Assembly: GCA_030433275.1 (NCBI GenBank)
Contig: JAUILK010000003.1
Span: forward strand, 62,001 to 126,000
Source: Gammaproteobacteria bacterium
GTDB taxonomy: Bacteria; Pseudomonadota; Gammaproteobacteria; Nitrococcales; Nitrococcaceae
Reading direction: 5' to 3'
Length of the DNA: 64,000 nucleotides
Position 1 is the stretch's first letter, and each line of letters begins with the position of its first letter. A program made the position numbers and the translations under genes. Shown piece by piece: positions 7,666 through 14,777 of the stretch. The notes under the pieces were generated by a model. It worked only from the letters and a program-made list of their open reading frames with translations, had not been told where the DNA came from and ran no database searches.

Positions 7666-7778
7666 CTAGACACCATGGATTGACCTGCCCGTCCTCAACC
7701 GACGTGGGTTACGTTGAGGACGGGAACGTTCCCAAGCAGAGCCACATTGAGGAGGGCAGGTCAATCCATGGTGTCTAG
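7666..7778. repeat. 113-bp nested inverted-repeat element
   Basis: A perfect 25-bp inverted repeat (7666-7690 and 7754-7778; outer end CTAGACACCATGGATTGACC) encloses a second perfect 12-bp inverted repeat (7688-7699 and 7713-7724; CCCGTCCTCAAC). Beyond the 25 bp the outer arms still match with a one-base insertion (TCCTCAA). The size and structure fit a miniature inverted-repeat element or the paired ends of a deleted insertion sequence. No coding sequence lies inside. Confidence 0.75.
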
Positions 7779-7805
7779 CTTATCCGAATTCCCCGTTCAT
7801 CCCAA

Positions 7806-8627
7806 TCAGGGCGTCGACGCGCCGCGGGCGTAGTGTTTCAGCCATCCGCCCGGTGGCATGCCCTCGCGCGCCTGCCAGTGCCCGTGTGCATCTCGGAATA
7901 GCACGGTGGGCGTGCCGGTGCCGCCGACCTCGAACATAGCCTGGCGGTTATGATCGAGGACATCGGCCACGCGCACGCTTGGTTGCTGCGGGGTGATGCC
8001 GCCTTGCTCAGTGCGCGCGTCGAACTGCGCCTCGTCCTGGGCGAGGGCGGCCGCAGGATCATCGGCCGAGAGAATGGCGGCCGCGCGGCCGACGCTGCTC
8101 CGGCCGAGCACACTCACCATGATCCAGTGAATGCGCAGCTTGCCGGCTTTCACCAGCGGATCGGTCCGCTGATAGAGCTTGTGGCAGAAGATGCAGTTCG
8201 GGTCCGCGAAGACATACAGCGCCGGTGCGTCCTCCGGTCCTTGCCTCACCAGGTAATCGGCATCGAGCGCATCGATGATCCGGCCGATATCCGGTTTCGG
8301 CGTGTGTTCCCGGGCGTACCGCTTCGACAGATTCCGCCCCTGCGGCCCATAGAGCGGGCCGAGCATCAGATACCCGTCTTCGCTGTAAACAACCGTCTGA
8401 TAGCCGCCGTGTTTGACGATGTAGCCGGTCAAACCGGTCTTGTCGGTGGGAAATTGCTTCACCACTTTGAGCTTGCCGGCCTCGATCATCTCCTGCAGCA
8501 CTTTCGGATAGTGCGCATCAGCTGCAGCGGCCGGCGAGGCTGCGATGATCGCGGCAGCCGCCGTACCGAAGGCCAGGGCGATGGCCCGAGCTCGAGGAGT
8601 GACGGTGATCGCGTCAAGTCGTTTCAT
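7806..8627 (-). CDS. DsbG/DsbC-type periplasmic thiol:disulfide interchange protein
   Basis: The 273-residue protein has a signal peptide (about 1-36, ending SPAAAADA), a DsbC/G-like dimerisation region, and a thioredoxin fold. The active site is C145-IF-C148 (ADPNCIFCHK) and a cis-Pro loop lies at GGTGTPTVLF. It would isomerise or protect thiols in the periplasm. The start MKRLDA is preceded by AAAGGA; a longer upstream frame overlaps the next gene and lacks a better site. Such genes are common cargo of this ICE class, perhaps helping fold Cys-rich conjugation proteins. No DsbD partner is in the window. Confidence 0.87.
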   Translation of the reverse strand: MKRLDAITVTPRARAIALAFGTAAAAIIAASPAAAADAHYPKVLQEMIEAGKLKVVKQFPTDKTGLTGYIVKHGGYQTVVYSEDGYLMLGPLYGPQGRNLSKRYAREHTPKPDIGRIIDALDADYLVRQGPEDAPALYVFADPNCIFCHKLYQRTDPLVKAGKLRIHWIMVSVLGRSSVGRAAAILSADDPAAALAQDEAQFDARTEQGGITPQQPSVRVADVLDHNRQAMFEVGGTGTPTVLFRDAHGHWQAREGMPPGGWLKHYARGASTP

Positions 8628-8676
8628 GGGACGGTCCTTTTGAGCCGGCGGGCAGCCGGGCCGGATCCATGGCGAT

Positions 8677-9195
8677 CTACTCGACCAGCCGCACGCCTTT
8701 GGCGCCACGCATGGCCTCGACATGATTGCGGATCGTGTTGCGCACCGTCTCGTGATCCTTGATCGCTCTGAGTGTCAGCTTGCTGGCCGTGCGATCGGTG
8801 GACAGCACTTCGACGTTGCCGCGGCCGTAGAGCCGATAGAGCAGCGGCGCGGTGGGGTTCGTGTCCTCGACCCGATAGAGTTCGACTTCCTCGCCGCGGC
8901 GCGTCAGGATTCCCCATGTCTTTCGCAGCCGCTCGGTGGTGAGCTCGTATCGGATGCTCTGGACAGACCAGGCGTAGACACCAGCGATCGCCAGCGGGAC
9001 GAGGGCGAGGCAGACCCAAGGCCACGGCGCGTAAACGCCGGGAATCCCGGCGGCGAACACGGCGATGAGGTAGATAGGCAGATGGATGACCTGCCCCGGG
9101 CGGCTCGACCACAGGAGCTGCTCATCCTCGGCTGTGCCGAGCGCCGCTTTACTGCGGGCCGGGATATGGGCGCCGTCGTCGGTTGAATCGTTCAT
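8677..9195 (-). CDS. PH-domain (YdbT/bPH2-like) membrane protein
   Basis: The 172-residue protein has a soluble start, two close hydrophobic segments (about 39-75: PIYLIAVFAAGIPGV and WVCLALVPLAIAGVYAW) and a C-terminal bacterial PH-like domain. That domain has the typical beginning SIRYELTTERLRKTWGILTR and the pattern LYRVEDTN. Function in this family is poorly known; membrane-associated roles are assumed. The start at 9195 was preferred to one 33 codons upstream, which would read through the terminator stem. It lies 49 bp upstream of the dsbG-like gene and is probably co-transcribed with it. Confidence 0.8.
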   Translation of the reverse strand: MNDSTDDGAHIPARSKAALGTAEDEQLLWSSRPGQVIHLPIYLIAVFAAGIPGVYAPWPWVCLALVPLAIAGVYAWSVQSIRYELTTERLRKTWGILTRRGEEVELYRVEDTNPTAPLLYRLYGRGNVEVLSTDRTASKLTLRAIKDHETVRNTIRNHVEAMRGAKGVRLVE

Positions 9196-9254
9196 CGACT
9201 CTGCCAGTGGAAGTGAAGGCGCCAATCTGGCGGGGTAGCCGCGCCGCGGCAATA

Positions 9255-9285
9255 AAAAATCCCGACACGAGGGTGCGGGATTTTT
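9255..9285 (-). terminator. Bidirectional rho-independent terminator after vapBC
   Basis: The stem AAAAATCCCG (9255-9264) pairs with CGGGATTTTT (9276-9285). T-runs follow on both strands. It sits between the vapC stop and the upstream end of the PH-domain gene and most likely ends the vapBC transcript. Confidence 0.8.
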
Positions 9286-9353
9286 CGTGAACAACTATCC
9301 GCATCCTCCTGTGCTGCCGTTGCCGTGCGATGCGGTGAACTTGCGCCATTGTC

Positions 9354-9734
9354 TTAGTGCGATGCGGCCTGATAGGCGACCTCGAAACGTTCCGCCAAAA
9401 CCGCTAGGCGTTTATCCAACGTCCACAACCTAGCGCCCGCAGTCACCAACGTGGAGGCGAGCAGCGCCATGTCCACCAATCCGCACCCGAGCCCATACAG
9501 CTTTTCCCGCTCGATGAAATCCCGCACCTCGACCAGGCTCACCTGGTTGCAAGGCAGCAGAAGATCGATGTCATTGAGTGTCTGTACACGCGGTGCAGGA
9601 GGTGTTCCGCAGGCGAGTTCCGCTACAACCATCGGATGAGTCAGCGCCATGTCCGCCTCGATCAAGCCCACCAAAACGTCGTTGCGGTTCCTGAAATGGC
9701 CTATCCATACCGACGTGTCGATGAGCACACTCAT
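9354..9734 (-). CDS. vapC: VapC-type PIN-domain ribonuclease toxin
   Basis: The 126-residue protein is a PIN domain with the acidic metal-binding residues D6 (LIDTSVWI), E39 (VVAELACG), D88 (LVDMALLA) and D107 (WTLDKRL) all present. It is therefore predicted to be an active Mg-dependent endoribonuclease that cuts tRNA or rRNA when freed from its antitoxin. It overlaps the upstream vapB stop by 4 bp, so translation is coupled. A strong terminator follows. Length is normal. Confidence 0.9.
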   Translation of the reverse strand: MSVLIDTSVWIGHFRNRNDVLVGLIEADMALTHPMVVAELACGTPPAPRVQTLNDIDLLLPCNQVSLVEVRDFIEREKLYGLGCGLVDMALLASTLVTAGARLWTLDKRLAVLAERFEVAYQAASH

Positions 9735-9937
9735 TGGCCGGCGGGCTCCGCGCGCCGGCGCGGCACATCCGGCATGTCAGGCGCCGCGCCGCCCAAGGCG
9801 GCAAGGCGCTTGGCCGCTTGCACCCGCACAAACGTTTTCATGGCCTCTCGGAAGATGTCCGACTTGTCCATCTCGGGATCGGCCATCTCCAGCGCCTTCT
9901 GGTAGAGGGCATCGTCAATCGTGACTGTAGTCCGCAT
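9731..9937 (-). CDS. vapB: VapB-type antitoxin
   Basis: The 68-residue protein starts with a ribbon-helix-helix ([20 protein letters not shown]) of the VapB/DUF2191 group. It ends in a Pro/Arg-rich tail suited to covering the toxin active site. It would neutralise VapC and bind its own promoter. The ATG has GGAGACG upstream. An A/T-rich stretch at about 9960-10000 holds the likely promoter. Antitoxin-first order and 4-bp overlap are standard for vapBC. Confidence 0.88.
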   Translation of the reverse strand: MRTTVTIDDALYQKALEMADPEMDKSDIFREAMKTFVRVQAAKRLAALGGAAPDMPDVPRRRAEPAGQ

Positions 9938-10262
9938 AACTGCGTCTCCGCGTCAAAGATGATTCGATACCACATCACATATAGCACCAATATAAACCCA
10001 ATGTCGATCTCTTCTTCCCTGGTGGCCGACTAGCGCAAAAGCAGCGCGGCTACTCATCACCACCGACCCGGCACGCTGCTCGAGGGTGAGCTCGTCGAGC
10101 TCGTCGCCGTCGGCGCACGAGATCGCGTGGACGCCACGATGGAGGACATCGCCCAACGCGTGTAAGCGCTCGTCAAAGACTACCGAGCGGGCCAGCACGG
10201 GCGCTGACGGTCCAAACCCACCTAAAGTAAGCGCCCTTTTACGGGTTCAAAGCACCTTATAG
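9938..10262. other. No supported gene; likely vapBC promoter and debris
   Basis: The left part is A/T-rich (CATATAGCACCAATATAAAC near 9977-9996) and probably carries the vapBC promoter. The stretch 10030-10200 has short open frames on both strands without recognisable domains or ribosome sites and looks like gene debris. Confidence 0.45.
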
Positions 10263-10300
10263 TTGTGTGACAATCACACATATTATACAGTGATCGTCAC
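10263..10300 (+). promoter_or_regulatory. Promoter flanked by two matching operator palindromes
   Basis: Two palindromes with the same arms and 3-bp spacing occur 23 bp apart: TGTGA-CAA-TCACA (10266-10278) and GTGA-TCG-TCAC (10290-10300). Between them lies an A/T-rich TATTATACA that can serve as -10, with TTGTGT (10263-10268) as -35. A dimeric repressor binding both sites would close the promoter of the small gene that follows. Confidence 0.5.
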
Positions 10301-10315
10301 ATATTGGAGGCGGTC

Positions 10316-10528
10316 ATGCCACGTAAGCCCATAGGCCATCGAGCCATGAGCCCAGCCGAGCGCAAACGCGACCAGCGCAGCCGCGATCGAACCACCGTCA
10401 TGGAAACACCTACCGAGCAATGGTCGACGCGGATCTGTTTGGCGGTGCTGCAATCGCCCCGTTATGGTGATGCGCTAAAGGCAGCCGCCTGGCGGCAGCT
10501 AGGGATAATCAACCGCTGGGAACCGTGA
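10316..10528 (+). CDS. Small basic protein, possible DNA-binding or antitoxin-like
   Basis: The ATG at 10316 has a strong GGAGG five bases upstream. The 70-residue product has an Arg/Lys-rich first half (MSPAERKRDQRSRDRTTVME) and a short helical second half (ICLAVLQSPRYGDALKAAAW). I do not recognise the family. The strongly operator-like promoter suggests an autoregulated DNA-binding protein, perhaps an orphan antitoxin, but no toxin frame follows. It is the only plus-strand gene among minus-strand ICE genes here. Confidence 0.6.
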   Translation: MPRKPIGHRAMSPAERKRDQRSRDRTTVMETPTEQWSTRICLAVLQSPRYGDALKAAAWRQLGIINRWEP

Positions 10529-10604
10529 AAGTCACAATATATGAAGTGGCGTCGCCGGATCGGATCAGATAGCTGCGTATCGTCTACCGTCGCAGCGCTG
10601 CGAA

Positions 10605-10636
10605 AAGCCCGGATGGACAAACGTCCATCCGGGCTT
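10605..10636 (-). terminator. Rho-independent terminator
   Basis: A perfect 14-bp stem (AAGCCCGGATGGAC with its complement) has a 4-base loop. On the minus strand the stem is followed by TTTT, ending transcription of the 197-residue gene at 10653. Confidence 0.75.
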
Positions 10637-10652
10637 CGGTCGGCTCCGGCGA

Positions 10653-11246
10653 TCAGGTATGAATATCGACCCGAATGATCGCGTTGGCCGAGTCCTCGCG
10701 GGACAGATCGTAAGCCCGGTAGTCGTAAGGCGAGCGAATCGCATCGGTGAACGGATACCGATCGGGCTCGTCGGATGTCAGAAACAGCTCGTAAGCCGTG
10801 GCGATGCGCGCGCGGCGGTAGTTATCAAGCGACGCACCGCGGCCGGGCTTGGAGTTCTGCATTTGGCCGTATGCCCAGGCTAGAAAAGCCGGAATCTCGG
10901 CACAAATCACTTCGGCCAGGGCCGGATGCGATAAGTCCGCCTGCGGATGCAAGCCGGGCAGCTCGCTCTTGGCGTAGTCTTCGGGCAAAAACCACTTGAA
11001 CTCGCAGACCACGGCCCAAGTCGCTTCCAGCCAAGTCGCCGCCCAGCAGCCGCTGTGCGCGCCGAGCGGGTGACCGCGCTCGGCCTTGCGATCGTCGTAG
11101 AGCACGACGCTTTCGATCTCCCACCAGTTATTCTCATCGCAATGATAAGTAGCGTAGTCGATGAATCGATCCTGGGCCTGAGTCAAGGCATCGCCTTCCT
11201 CCCAGCTTAGATCGAGCTCGGTCAGGAAATAGTAGGTTGCATGCAT
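10653..11246 (-). CDS. ICE-associated protein of unknown function (197 aa)
   Basis: The acidic soluble 197-residue protein is rich in aromatic residues (DENNWWEIESVVLYDDR, CEFKWFLPEDYAK) and has no signal peptide or membrane segment. No family is recognised. It starts at an ATG with AAGGAGG and is preceded by a structured leader similar to those of the next genes upstream, so it belongs to the same regulated set (11370, 12136 and 12457 genes). A strong terminator follows. Its position in the ICE accessory block beside a RadC-like gene is typical of this element class. Confidence 0.75.
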   Translation of the reverse strand: MHATYYFLTELDLSWEEGDALTQAQDRFIDYATYHCDENNWWEIESVVLYDDRKAERGHPLGAHSGCWAATWLEATWAVVCEFKWFLPEDYAKSELPGLHPQADLSHPALAEVICAEIPAFLAWAYGQMQNSKPGRGASLDNYRRARIATAYELFLTSDEPDRYPFTDAIRSPYDYRAYDLSREDSANAIIRVDIHT

Positions 11247-11252
11247 GATGCG

Positions 11253-11308
11253 CCTCCTTGGGTGAAAACCGGCAGAGGCGCACGCCCACAGGGCGTGGCC
11301 CCTGTGGA
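11253..11308 (-). promoter_or_regulatory. Structured 5' leader A (before the 197-aa gene)
   Basis: The minus-strand leader holds a hairpin CACGCCC-ACA-GGGCGTG (11281-11297), alternative pairing CCACAGG/CCTGTGG, and then the ribosome site AAGGAGG next to the ATG. Its layout matches leaders B, C and D. Confidence 0.5.
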
Positions 11309-11369
11309 CGGCTTTGAGCTAAAGTGCCGCCCGGACAGGATTAACCTCGTCAGGCGGCGGTAAAATGGC

Positions 11370-11951
11370 TTAGGCGCCGGTCGAATGACTGGCGCAGAGC
11401 TCGTTGAGTTTTCGATTGGCATCCGAAACGGCCTCAGCGGCCAGATCGAACGCGACCTTGATGAAATAGTGCTCGTCGCTATCGGATTCGATGCCACTGA
11501 GAACGGCTATACCAAGCGGCACATGTGCACGTCTGGCCGAGACCTGAATTTCGACATAAGTCCAGCTCTCGGCATAGGCGCAGGCGCGCCGATGCAGTTG
11601 CTGGGCGTTGCCGGGATCCGCCGGCACGAACCAATCGAGTATCCGATGGTTGAAACGACTATGTTCGATCGCGCCGGGCTCCCAGCAAGTCGTGAAGCGG
11701 CCGATACAGTCGACACCGTCGAAGTCCCAGCCGTGCCCGTCGGCTTCGATACTGACTTCAAGATCGAAGCCGGCCTCTTGCCATTGCGCGATCCGCAGCG
11801 GCCCATCCTGGTCCAGCCATTCAAAGGCCACGTGGCGGATACGCTGGTCGAGTTCGTGGGAGCGTTGCGCCTGTTGCCAGGCGGCGAGCGCCGGCAGGAT
11901 GGGGTTCTCACGGCGCAGCGTGCGGTACAGCTCGGCTCGTTGAGTCGTCAT
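11370..11951 (-). CDS. ICE-associated protein of unknown function (193 aa)
   Basis: The soluble 193-residue protein has a helical Arg/Glu-rich start (ELYRTLRRENPILPALAAW). A middle with acidic and aromatic residues follows (EADGHGWDFDGVDCIGRF), and the end is helical. It shows no membrane segment, signal peptide or known catalytic motif. It lies between two other unknown ICE genes on the same strand and has its own structured leader (B) with AGGAG before the ATG. It is probably a house gene of the element, function unknown. Confidence 0.72.
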   Translation of the reverse strand: MTTQRAELYRTLRRENPILPALAAWQQAQRSHELDQRIRHVAFEWLDQDGPLRIAQWQEAGFDLEVSIEADGHGWDFDGVDCIGRFTTCWEPGAIEHSRFNHRILDWFVPADPGNAQQLHRRACAYAESWTYVEIQVSARRAHVPLGIAVLSGIESDSDEHYFIKVAFDLAAEAVSDANRKLNELCASHSTGA

Positions 11952-12007
11952 GGTGTGCTCCTGGAATCAGCCGGAAGCACACCGGCCCTGACGGGGCGGT
12001 ATGCCCC
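11952..12007 (-). promoter_or_regulatory. Structured 5' leader B (before the 193-aa gene)
   Basis: The leader carries GGGG-N7-CCCC (about 11993-12007), a G/C block, then AGGAG and the ATG. Its plus-strand core GGAAGCACACCGGCCCTGAC resembles the cores of leaders C and D. Confidence 0.5.
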
Positions 12008-12135
12008 GGCGGGGTGGAGAGGGAAGACCAGGGCATCGCCCTGGTCGGCTGGTCAAACGTGGCCAAGCTCGGCCATGGATACGATTTCATCGCCCACGGC
12101 GGCCAGGTGATCCAGCGCGCGTATATCGAGCAAGG

Positions 12136-12366
12136 TCAGGACTGCAACGCGAGCTGCAGTCGCTGTCTCGCTGCCTCAAGTTGCCGTTCTTTCTCATGAA
12201 CTACTGGATCGAGATTCAAAGCGCCTGCCTGGGCCTCACAGAGACCTTTGAGGCGCCGTAATTCCTCGAGATCGGCCTTGAGTCGTGGAATGAACTGCTC
12301 CTGGACATATCGAACGGTGGTGCGATCGCCGATGGCGAACGTCCAAGCAAAGTTCTTTTGAATCAT
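12136..12366 (-). CDS. Small coiled-coil protein of unknown function (76 aa)
   Basis: The 76-residue protein has a short start (MIQKNFAWTFAIGDRTTVRY) followed by a long charged helix with heptad-like Leu spacing (FIPRLKADLEELRRLKGLCE), suggesting a coiled coil. No family is recognised. Its own structured leader (C), with GGAGAAG before the ATG, and its place between other leader-bearing genes support it as a real gene. It could be a small regulator or structural partner; this is inference. Confidence 0.6.
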   Translation of the reverse strand: MIQKNFAWTFAIGDRTTVRYVQEQFIPRLKADLEELRRLKGLCEAQAGALNLDPVVHEKERQLEAARQRLQLALQS

Positions 12367-12422
12367 GGTGCTTCTCCGTAAACATGGGGAAACACCAGGC
12401 CCGCTCGGGGATGATGCTCCCC
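12367..12422 (-). promoter_or_regulatory. Structured 5' leader C (before the 76-aa gene)
   Basis: The plus-strand core 12386-12422 begins GGGGAAACACCAGGCCCGCT and ends GGGG-N8-CCCC. It is closely similar along its length to leader D (12930-12967). A GGAGAAG ribosome site lies next to the ATG. Confidence 0.55.
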
Positions 12423-12456
12423 AAGAATGGGTTGGATCGAACCCGGAAGGTCGGGG

Positions 12457-12909
12457 CTAAATCAGCCCGCGTTCGGCCAGCGATACCGTGGTGTCGCCGA
12501 CGACGAGATGATCCAGTACACGGATGTCGAACAGCGCCAGCGCGTCGACCAGTCGTCGGGTGAGGCTTCGGTCGGCCGCACTCGGCTCGGAGACGCCCGA
12601 CGGATGGTTGTGGTAGAAAATGACGCCGGCGGCGTTCTGATAAAGACATTCCTTCGCGACTTCCCGCGGATAGACCGTCGCGCCGTCGAGCGTGCCCCGG
12701 AATAGGGTCTGGTTGTCGAGCACGCGATTGCGGTTGTCGAGAAAGATCACGCCGAAGACCTCGTGCTCGAGGCCGGCGAGTTGCAGGCGCAGATAGCTGC
12801 GCGTGGCCGTGGGATCGCACAGCACGTCCCGTTCCTTGATGCCGCGCTCGATGATCGCGATGGCCTGTTGGACGATGCCGGCTTCTTCCGGCGTAATGGA
12901 TAGCAGCAT
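12457..12909 (-). CDS. RadC-like JAB/JAMM-domain protein of ICE type
   Basis: The 150-residue protein is a single RadC-type JAMM domain. It has E50 (GLEHEVFGVIFLD), H100 and H102 (FYHNHPSG) and D113 (SAADRSL), the full metal-binding set of this superfamily. It lacks the N-terminal helix-hairpin-helix of housekeeping RadC, as usual for copies on mobile elements. The biochemical role of RadC is unsettled despite the old DNA-repair label; here it probably serves the element's DNA. The ATG at 12909 follows AGGAGTCACACC and structured leader D; longer upstream frames read through that leader. Confidence 0.88.
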   Translation of the reverse strand: MLLSITPEEAGIVQQAIAIIERGIKERDVLCDPTATRSYLRLQLAGLEHEVFGVIFLDNRNRVLDNQTLFRGTLDGATVYPREVAKECLYQNAAGVIFYHNHPSGVSEPSAADRSLTRRLVDALALFDIRVLDHLVVGDTTVSLAERGLI

Positions 12910-12967
12910 GGTGTGACTCCTACGAAAAAGGGGAAACACCACGCCCCGGCCGGGGATGGTATTCCCC
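12910..12967 (-). promoter_or_regulatory. Structured 5' leader D (before the radC-like gene)
   Basis: The core 12930-12967 begins GGGGAAACACCACGCCCCGG and ends GGGG-N8-CCCC, near-identical in plan to leader C. It can fold CCCCGG/CCGGGG or GGGG/CCCC alternatives, with AGGAG just before the ATG. Confidence 0.55.
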
Positions 12968-13183
12968 GGTGGGTAGAGACAGGACCGCCGATAGACTCGG
13001 CCGCGCCGTTGTGAAGAGATGGATCGAAGCTCGAAAGCCGTCTCTTTGCGCGATCCGCAGAGACTTGAAGGGCCGCTTTGAACCAAGCGGTCAGGTATCA
13101 ACCATAGAATGTCCGGTCCGGCCATGCCGTGTCAATGCGGAGATGCCGACAGACCTCGGCGCCCCATCATCGTTGTATGGTTC

Positions 13184-13200
13184 TTGACAATGTACAATGT
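13184..13200 (+). promoter_or_regulatory. Probable promoter/operator of the RES toxin operon
   Basis: TTGACA (13184-13189) overlaps a tandem ACAATGT-ACAATGT (13187-13200) that contains the palindrome ATTGTACAAT. It lies 30 bp before the antitoxin ATG and could serve as -35 plus repressor site. No clear -10 at standard spacing is seen. Confidence 0.35.
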
Positions 13201-13230
13201 GAAACACACACAACCTTCTTAGTAAGAGCC

Positions 13231-14094
13231 ATGAGCACTGAAAACCCCTCGAAGCGGCGCAAGACGGAAAGAAAGGAGCTGCGAGCCGTCAAGGTCGACG
13301 TCTCCCAAGAGAAGCTAAGCAAGATCCGCGAGGGCGAGACGGTTCGCCTTGAGGTCGGAGGGATCTATATTCGTGCGCATAAGCGCTCTGGTCGGCTAAT
13401 CGCCGACCAAGCCCCGATGGACTGGGTGACCGATGAGGAAGATAGGGCCCGGATTCCGCGCGAGGGCGCAACGGGGCGCCTGGTCAGAAGAAAAGCAGGT
13501 CGCGGCGCGATCCAAGGCTTCTCGATGGAAAGGTTTCCGGCGCGAGTAAATCCGTCACCTCGAGAGGCGCTGATACGTCGTCTCTCTTCGCTGATTTCCG
13601 ATGCCCCCGATGCGGTGATCGCTCAGGCGCTCTCGGAGGACGACGTGGGCACGCTGGTAACGCTCGCTACGGAAGAGGCCTGGGGGCGAGAACTAACCGG
13701 CGTCGAGAAGGCTCGTCTGCGTGGGGTGAAGTACCGCGCTCAACTTATCGAACGGGCCGGCGGCGCACTCACGGTCGACCAGGTGGCACACTTTCTGGGT
13801 GTCGGCGGGGAGGCGGTGCGTAAGGCCATACGCAGTGGATCGCTGATCGCGTTTCCTGGTGCGAAGGGCTATGCGCTGCCGGCAGTGCAGTTCGAAGAGG
13901 GCAGAGAGCTCAAGGGACTGAGGCGCGTGCTGCGCGCTATGCCCATCGAGAGTCCTTGGATGCGCCTGGACTGGCTTCTTTCCCCAGAGCCGCGGCTGGG
14001 CGGCCGAGTGCCGACAGACCTGCTGCGGGCGGGGAAGGATATCGATCAGGCCGAGCAGGCCGCCGAGCTCGTCGGAGAGCAGGGTGCCGCCTAG
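13231..14094 (+). CDS. Large antitoxin of a RES-type toxin-antitoxin pair
   Basis: The 287-residue protein ends in a domain like the toxin-binding part of Xre/MbcA/ParS antitoxins (SPWMRLDWLLSPEPRLGG then VPTDLLRAGKDIDQAEQAA). Before it is a helix-turn-helix (ALTVDQVAHFLGVGGEAVRK). The first 130 residues form an extra basic region (SKRRKTERKELRAVKVDVSQ) followed by a beta-rich patch. Typical antitoxins of this class are about 130-150 residues, so this one is twice the usual size. It precedes and overlaps the RES toxin gene by 11 bp. It should neutralise the toxin and repress the operon. The start at 13231 was preferred to an in-frame ATG 34 codons upstream. Confidence 0.78.
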   Translation: MSTENPSKRRKTERKELRAVKVDVSQEKLSKIREGETVRLEVGGIYIRAHKRSGRLIADQAPMDWVTDEEDRARIPREGATGRLVRRKAGRGAIQGFSMERFPARVNPSPREALIRRLSSLISDAPDAVIAQALSEDDVGTLVTLATEEAWGRELTGVEKARLRGVKYRAQLIERAGGALTVDQVAHFLGVGGEAVRKAIRSGSLIAFPGAKGYALPAVQFEEGRELKGLRRVLRAMPIESPWMRLDWLLSPEPRLGGRVPTDLLRAGKDIDQAEQAAELVGEQGAA

Positions 14095-14668
14095 CCTTCT
14101 ACCCTCCGACGACTTACAGACGAAAAACCTCCCAATCGAAATCGTTGAGTCCGGGACAGTCATCTATCGCTCGCATCGCAATGCGAGCTCGCCGATCTAC
14201 TACAGCGTCGGTCACCCCGGGAACCGGTTTGGCGATCCGGCAGCGAAGTTCGGTGTGTGCTACTGCGCTCAGGCTCCGGCCGGCGCATTCGTAGAGACCT
14301 TTCTACGCCAAGGGACCGGCGGCTTTGTGGATCCAGACGAACTCAGAAAGCGCTCGATCGCTGATATCGAGGTGCTCCAAGAACTGCGGCTAGTGGCCTG
14401 CTACGGAGCCGGCCTGCACAAGCTGGGAGCGACCGCCGCTATTACGGCGCATGACGATATCGGGCCCGCCCAGGCCTGGGCGGCGGCTATCTATCACCAC
14501 CCTGACGCACCTGACGGGATTCGCTACCGGGTTAGACATGACAACGACCAAATAGGCGTCGCGCTGTTCGACCGAAGCGGGCCGGCCCTGAGCTGGGTAA
14601 GCTCCGAGGTATGGCGACACAGCCCGCACTTGAACGGCATTTGCAATCGCTACGAGCTCATACTATAA
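14084..14668 (+). CDS. RES-domain toxin (NAD-degrading type)
   Basis: The 194-residue protein has the RES-domain signature: an Arg and Tyr near the start (GTVIYRSHR), a conserved segment with FGVCYCAQAPAGAFVETFLR, and a late ARYRV-like block (DGIRYRVRHDNDQIGVALFD). RES toxins degrade or modify NAD+ in the cytoplasm. The start is a GTG overlapping the antitoxin end, with GGAGAGCAGG upstream. Length is close to family norms. It is paired with an unusually large antitoxin. Confidence 0.85.
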   Translation: MPPSLLPSDDLQTKNLPIEIVESGTVIYRSHRNASSPIYYSVGHPGNRFGDPAAKFGVCYCAQAPAGAFVETFLRQGTGGFVDPDELRKRSIADIEVLQELRLVACYGAGLHKLGATAAITAHDDIGPAQAWAAAIYHHPDAPDGIRYRVRHDNDQIGVALFDRSGPALSWVSSEVWRHSPHLNGICNRYELIL

Positions 14669-14777
14669 GCTTGGACCGTGGAGGCGCCGGCGAGCCTGCT
14701 CGCATGAGGACAACGCAACACCGGAGCGCCCTTGGAAGGGCCGCAAAACACCTGTTTTCCGATACATGCGGGCCGCT

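Noticed and set aside
13129-13230. Earlier start for the RES antitoxin
   Set aside because: The extra 34 codons cover the TTGACA/ACAATGT promoter-like sequence, so they are unlikely to be translated.
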